Below, piece after piece: positions 59,438-64,000 of a stretch of DNA of 64,000 nucleotides. The position numbers and the translations under genes are program-made. The DNA is from Piezodorus guildinii. Its lineage: Eukaryota; Arthropoda; Insecta; Hemiptera; Pentatomidae. A model generated the notes under the pieces. The model was not told the DNA's origin. It did not search any database and was given only the letters and a program-made list of their open reading frames with translations. The stretch's first letter is position 1, and every line of letters starts with the position of its first letter. The stretch is from assembly GCA_023052935.1 (NCBI GenBank), contig CM041292.1, positions 138,832,951 through 138,896,950 on the forward strand, in the 5' to 3' direction.

Positions 59438-59646
59438 TCAAACAGAGATAACTTGAAGGGTTGATCGTGGAGATCTAAAGCAAGCCGATTCTTCATGCTT
59501 ATATAAATAAGAACGTAGAGCAAATGCTTTGCCACAGCGAGAGCATGAGTGAGGCTTTTGTTCCGAATGAGTTTGAATATGAGCTCGCAAGTTTGATTTG
59601 TCAGCAAAAGCTTTACTGCATACTTCACACTTGAATGGTTTTTCAC
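59438..59646 (-). CDS. Snail/Scratch-type zinc-finger repressor, last exon (zinc fingers 4-5)
   Basis: This exon encodes the C-terminal end of a nuclear DNA-binding repressor of the Snail superfamily. It starts after a TTCTTTTAG acceptor and completes the GEKPF linker. Finger 4 is [21 protein letters not shown]. Finger 5 is [22 protein letters not shown]: its last zinc ligand is Cys, the C2HC form typical of the last finger of Snail and Scratch proteins. The tail [13 protein letters not shown] ends at TGA (59438-59440). There are 69 codons including the stop, all in frame with the upstream exon. Family members bind E-box DNA (CAGGTG type) and act in neural and mesodermal development. The [15 protein letters not shown] end and the [13 protein letters not shown] finger upstream look closest to the insect Kahuli/Scratch group, from memory. 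Confidence 0.93.
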
Positions 59647-60234
59647 CTAAAAGAAATAAAAGTTTTAAAAACTGTATTGATTCATAAGTCTTATATATTA
59701 TTTTATTGCCTTGATACTAGTATATTTTAAAATTTTCTCCCTATATCACCTATTCAGTTATCTCCTGATTAAGTCATATAATTAATCTTGCTTTTACACC
59801 CAGCTGCTAGGAAAAATTAACAGAAATAAACATAGCAACACATATGTGCTACAATATTTTTAGGGCATATTATATACAACCGATAAAGGGGAAACCACAA
59901 TTTGTTATCAGGGTGAGAATGCTGATTTATTTTCTATGGCAGTCAAAAAATAAATATTATCCTGTCCTGGTAAAATAAAATCCATACCTTCAGACCTCGA
60001 TCCCAAAATGTTCTGCCATTATGGCCTAATAATTTGTGTAATTTTTTCATAGAAAAGCCAAAAACTAATTTCAATTCAACAGAATAACTGAAAAACTTGT
60101 TGTTTTTTTTAAACATATTTATTGATATCTACAACTGTATTACAAAAAATACATCAAGTAAATGTGATGGTAATATAGAAAAATGTCATGAATTGCATGT
60201 AGAGACACTACCCACTCAGCACTCTAAAAATATT

Positions 60235-61195
60235 CTAAACTAGAAGGTCTCGTGGCCATCTTCTTTTCAGACGCCTCGGAGGATTTCAGGGATTGAAGAG
60301 GAAGCAAGAATTGAAACTAATGGATCGGAGTTGGAATGGAGTTTTTCATGGAATGAATGGTACCTGGTTCGGGCTAAGTCAGCAACATATAGAATATTAA
60401 GATCTTTATGAATGAGTTTGTTTGTGACAAAATAAGGAGCATTGAGGATTTTGGATTGTAAGGATCGGATACGAGAAGAATTTGATGGTTTAGTAGAGCC
60501 CCGTAGCTCTACTCCATAAGTCCATATCGGTCTTATGACAGTAATATAGATGAGCCTTTTGTAGTAAAGTGGAAGGTTTGAGTGTTTGTCCAGTAAGTGT
60601 TGAAGTAGTCAGCAGTTTCATGTCGTTTTACGCTTGTATAAGGATTCCAAGAAAGATGTTTGTCGAGATGGAGTCCTAGGTATCGGATCTGTTCAACAGA
60701 GACTGGAGGAGAGTTATTAAAGGATACTGAAGGACAGGAAGTCATAAGTTTATGACGAATGGTAAAGGTAATGTGGTGAAATTTGTTAGAATTAATTTTT
60801 ATCCTCCAATTCTGACACCATACTTCTAAGTCTCAGATGTGGGATTGAAGAGTGTGGGAGGCACAGTAACTGGATCATTATCTACTGCTAGCACACACCT
60901 GTCATCAGCATATGTAGAAAGGAAAGTGTTAGAATGGGTTGGAATATCAGCTGTATAGACTGTTTAAAGAACGGGTCCTAGGATGCTGCCTTGAGGAACA
61001 CTAGCAGACTGAGAAAAAAAGGGAGAAAAAGGAACTATAATGATTGATTTTGAAGGATCTATCAGGGGTATTCTAAAAGGATCTATACTAAAAGGACTGA
61101 ATAATGAGAAAATATGTAGGGAGGAGGAATTGTCTGAGCTTGTAAAGCAGTCCTGGGTGCTAAACTCGGTCAAAAGCCAACTGAAAAACTAAAAT
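60235..61195 (-). mobile_element. Jockey-like RT fragment in the intron
   Basis: On the minus strand SVPQGSILGPVL (about 61010-60970, motif B), then TADIP and NTFLSTYADD (60945-60901, catalytic box) are followed by the CQNWRIKINSNK region. QIRYLGLHLDKHLSWNPYTS (60694-60635) is the conserved region after the box. Downstream, down to about 60245, the sequence resembles the tail at 20080 (GCCATCTTCTTTTCAGACGC on the plus strand in both). Stops and frameshifts are present. It is the same family as 20080-20900. Confidence 0.88.
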
Positions 61196-61602
61196 TAAAT
61201 ATATACACTGGTGTGTATCATTTCCCAGCTTTCATGAAGAGAGAAATGATTTATTTATTGGCAATGCTACCCAAATATTATACATTGGGTTGCTCATAAC
61301 ATTGCATTAATCTACACAGGACATGGAAAATATAAAATAAAAGCTAATAGACAGGTCAATATGAGAAAGAGTACTCAAAGCACACAATTACACTCCTGAA
61401 AATAAAAGATTAATTTTTATTTGCTTCTCTCAAGCTCTCTAGTCTTGTTAGAATGGAATGTAAATTGTAAAATAACCCACTCTTGGTGCCCTGCTGGAAT
61501 TAAAGAGTTAATCCCCAACAACTTAAAACAATTTCACTCGAAAATAGAGTATTTAAATATTGATAAATTTTCAAAATAATTAATTAAACCATAACGACTC
61601 AC
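61196..61602. other. Intronic AT-rich DNA, nothing further seen
   Basis: Apart from the donor site at the right edge, no feature. A GGCAATGCTACCCAAATATT block near 61260 may be a remnant of the element's 3' or 5' neighbour. Confidence 0.35.
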
Positions 61603-61849
61603 CGGTATGTGTTCTTATATGGCCTTGTAAAAGCCAAGGACGGGAGAATGCTTTACCACAAATCTGACACCTACATGTTTGACTGTGGGTTCTTATGTGC
61701 ATGCTGAATGCTGGAACTGAAACATATAGTTTCCCACAATGTGGGCAGCTTTTAGCTTTCTTATCTGACAAAGAACGATGTGTCTGTCTATGCCTTGCAA
61801 GATTGCTTGATGTGCTATATCTCTTACCACAATCACGGCATCCATATTC
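61603..61849 (-). CDS. Snail/Scratch-type zinc-finger repressor, exon with zinc fingers 1-3
   Basis: This exon encodes three consecutive C2H2 fingers: [42 protein letters not shown] and [21 protein letters not shown], separated by the RSLSDKKAK and SQTCR linkers. The second finger (YVSxPAxxMHxxTH) and third finger ([17 protein letters not shown]) are hallmarks of the Snail superfamily. The first finger begins right after the acceptor (AAAAACAG|GAATATGG, phase 0). It contributes 82 codons and the first base of a split Gly codon. With the downstream exon the readable part of the protein is 151 residues and ends at a normal stop. The N-terminal region with any SNAG or repression motif lies in upstream exons not seen here. 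Confidence 0.94.
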
Positions 61850-62175
61850 CTGTTTTTTTATAACAAAAATAATTAAAGTCATGTATAATAGATAAAAAGT
61901 ATAATCATATTCTTATGAATTATGATGTATGCATGATATAAAGAATCAAAACCTTTTTAATAGAAATACTATTAGTTCATTACAAAGTATAAAAACCAAG
62001 TATCAATACAAAGGCAGTATTATGTGATATATTCAGTAAATTTTACTCAAAGTAACAACTTAAGGTCAAATTTAAGATATTTTTGTACACATTTAAATTA
62101 ATTTTTTAGACGAACTAATTTTGGCAGGAATGTTTGTTTCCTTGCCTAAGCAGGCCATATATCTATGTTCCCATA
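61850..62175. other. Probable upstream intron of the zinc-finger gene
   Basis: The upstream side carries a good acceptor context. No further exon on the minus strand was recognised up to 64000. Confidence 0.45.
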
Positions 62176-62189
62176 TATAGAGGCACTTT

Positions 62190-62512
62190 GGGAGCGGCGT
62201 GGTCTAGTGGGTAGAGCGCTAGTCTACTGTGCTCCGGGTCCTGGGTTCGAATCCCGGCTGTGGCAGAATATTATTTATTCTGTTATTTCGGTCGGGGGAC
62301 GATCCTGGGGCATGGATACCCTCCAGGGGCACACCCAGCCTCTATAAAGTGGGTACCCAAAAAAGGGGAAAAAACCTGACGGCTGAGCGTGATCTTGGCT
62401 GAATCACGTCATTGCACGGCCGTTGGCCTAGAAACAGTATGAATCTCTACATGTACTGAGCCCAAAACTCTTCATGGGTTGTAGTGGTACAGGTTTTTTT
62501 TTTTTTTTTTTT
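62190..62512 (+). mobile_element. SINE-B, complete, with poly(T) end and 14-base TSD
   Basis: The tRNA-like head has an A-box-like TGGTCTAGTGGGT (62200-62212) and a canonical B-box GGTTCGAATCC (62244-62254). A body of about 200 bases follows, ending GGTTGTAGTGGTACAGG and a run of about 20 T. Target duplications TATAGAGGCACTTT are exact on both sides (62176-62189 and 62513-62526). Total length is 323 bases. It sits inside the probable upstream intron of the zinc-finger gene, in antisense. Diverged relatives are at 4570-4742 and 52620-52893. Confidence 0.93.
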
Positions 62513-62526
62513 TATAGAGGCACTTT

Positions 62527-63744
62527 ACTATCATGTCTAATTATTATCTTAGCAAAGAGGTTCTGCAGTCCAAGAAAAATAGTTTTCTTTACCATTAACA
62601 AATAAAAATATCATTTATATTTTATAAGTAATAATATATACAGCAATTATTTTTTCAATGGTTGAATTATTAAATTTATTGTAATTAATATAACTCAAAA
62701 ATATGTTTTTTCTTGGCATCCAAGTCTTAAAGTTGAAAAAATAAAATTATTGTTGGCTTCCTTTTTATTTTGACTAGATAATCTTCCTGCTCAAAATTCA
62801 TTAAATAAAAACAAAATAAAAAATTCACACATAAATATTGGTAATGACGTTATATATCTCATAAATACAGTGGGCAATGAACATATAATGGTAGCAGGTG
62901 TAACGCTTAGCACAAGATGTTGCATCCTGTTATTTTATCATTTGAGTAGTCTCCTCACCTCCATATTATCTTCCTTTTACTACTATATTTACAGCTCTAA
63001 TGTGATAGTTTGTCTGTTATACTGCATCCCTGGGTGTGCAAAGTTACCAGTCGTTCCCATTACTGTCTTATATTAATATTTATTTATTTAAATTTGTAAA
63101 ATTTTATTTTTCACCGTTTTGTGTTTTTAAAAATACTATAATAGAGATCATCCAAAGTTCAGTGATTTTAAATTTCTTGTTGATAATATTTTTGTTAAGT
63201 TCTCTTATAACATTTATTTTTGTGCAGAAAAAAAAAAAAAATTAATTAACTACAGTATTGGATTTTGAAATCAAATTATTGCTTACATTTAGTTTTTGTA
63301 AAAAAATAAGTTTTTACAAAACATCAATGCAATATTTGTATTTCTAATTGGTTTTTTGGTATTTTTTTATAAATATTTTATTTGTACAAAAACATTAATT
63401 AAAGTGTACTTAATAAAATGCAGTTTTGGATTTCAATAATGAGTGATTTTTCCCAAGTATGTTGTTGATAAAAGTTTTTATGGCACGTCGATGCAACATT
63501 TGTATTTTAAATGAGAAATTTTTCTTCCAGTTTTTAAAAAAAAAATATTTTATCTGCACAAAAACTGATTAATATACACTTAATAAAAGACAGTATTTGA
63601 TTATATATGAAATGATTTTTTTCTTTGTAATTAGTAAATAAAAGATGTAGGAAGACCAGTCATCCTAATTACCTTTTTATGGTGCTTGATTTATGTTCCT
63701 TAGCGCTACAAAATAGTTTTTTTATTCCTTTAAAGTAATTTTTT
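62527..63744. other. AT-rich DNA, no exon seen
   Basis: No supported feature. It includes several A/T-rich, loosely repeated phrases near 63250-63600 (TAATAAAATGCAGT and TAATAAAAGACAGT among them), which suggest an old local duplication, but I cannot delimit it. Confidence 0.4.
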
Positions 63745-64000
63745 GCAGCTATGACTGATTCGATGATGCTACTGTCCGAGTCCTGAATTTTACCTTTCCA
63801 GGCTTAATTAGGGTATGGATCTTTAATGAGTATCTGACATCGCAAAGACTTGGGACCACTTTATTTTATTCTTAAGGGACTTTAGTCCCAGGATAATAAA
63901 GAAGTTTTTTCATTTCACATTTTTACATACCCTCTGAAGGATGGCATAACTAAGGATTTTTTATTACCATTAAAAAATCCTAGGGCCAACTGCCAGGTTT
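63745..64000 (-). mobile_element. SINE-C copy, cut by the window end
   Basis: It matches the SINE-C at 19549-19832 in the same orientation: GATGCTACTGTCCGAGTCCT, TTAGGGTATGGATCTTTAAT, GAGTATCTGACATCGCA, ACTAAGGATTTTTTATTACC and AAAAAATCCTAGGGCC. It runs into the B-box area at the window edge. A short palindromic repeat (63862-63925) is inserted in its body. Confidence 0.85.
63862..63925 (+). repeat. Short repeat with GGGACT...AGTCCC palindrome, copy 2, inside SINE-C
   Basis: TTTATTCTTAAGGGACTTTA, GTCCCAGGATAATAAAGAAG and TTTTTTCATTTCAC interrupt the SINE-C body between GACCACTTT and the ACATACCCTCTGAAGG block, where the intact copy at 19.6 kb has no insertion. The palindrome and T-rich end match 56793-56866. 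Confidence 0.6.

Larger units (their letters stand above)
59647..61602 (-). other. Intron of the zinc-finger gene (phase 1, 1956 bases)
   Basis: The donor is G|GTGAGT (61602-61597 on the minus strand) and the acceptor TTTTAG (59652-59647). The split codon is the Gly of the TGEKP linker between fingers 3 and 4. The intron holds a Jockey-like fragment in the sense orientation of the gene at 60235-61195. Confidence 0.9.

Noticed and set aside
62190..62270. Genuine tRNA gene with A and B boxes
   Set aside because: The tRNA-like part is followed by a SINE body, a tail and an exact target duplication, and related copies exist; it is a SINE head. The same applies to the heads at 12262, 19832, 42406 and 49270.

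Overview
This window looks like AT-rich, repeat-dense nuclear DNA from an insect. The evidence is a spliced Snail/Scratch-type zinc-finger gene, a Tc1-like DNA transposon, many decayed non-LTR retrotransposons and several families of tRNA-derived SINEs. A hemipteroid insect is my guess; nothing in the sequence proves the order. There are no operons, ribosome binding sites or other bacterial features. Most long reading frames are chance frames or pieces of transposable elements.

Only one host gene is supported. It lies on the minus strand at the right end: two consecutive exons (61849-61603 and 59646-59438), joined by a phase-1 intron of 1956 bases, encode the last five zinc fingers and the stop codon of a Snail-superfamily repressor of the Scratch/Kahuli type. 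Its upstream exons are outside the window or were not recognised.

Layout. 0.7-5.2 kb: three separate minus-strand non-LTR remnants and a SINE. 6.4-10.7 kb: a reverse transcriptase remnant and a cluster of a Helentron/DINE-like repeat, here called family D. 10.7-16.7 kb: a Jockey-like tail and repeat families E, SINE-A and G. 19.5-24.1 kb: a SINE-C copy with target-site duplications and two Jockey fragments. 27.4-30.3 kb: the best-preserved Jockey-like reverse transcriptase (minus strand) and another RT tail. 31.5-33.1 kb: a complete 1562-base Tc1-like transposon with perfect 26-base terminal inverted repeats and a disabled DD34E transposase. 33.3-37.4 kb: a family D copy, RT and RNase H pieces and a minisatellite. 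39.6-45.5 kb: a patchwork of nested repeats, including a 314-base foldback element with an exact 11-base target duplication. 47.3-50.1 kb: an endonuclease-RT element split by a composite SINE. 52-56.3 kb: family E, SINE-B, two RTE-like tails and a second foldback element. 59.4-64 kb: the zinc-finger exons, an intronic Jockey fragment, SINE-B with a 14-base target duplication, and a SINE-C cut by the window end.

The most interesting items are the two foldback elements, whose arms carry a CTGATGA...GAAAC core resembling a hammerhead ribozyme; family D, with subterminal inverted repeats, a 3' hairpin and head-to-tail junctions; the composite SINE; and the SINE with a poly(T) tail. All family names (SINE-A, B, C, F; families D, E, G) are local labels made by comparing copies inside this window.
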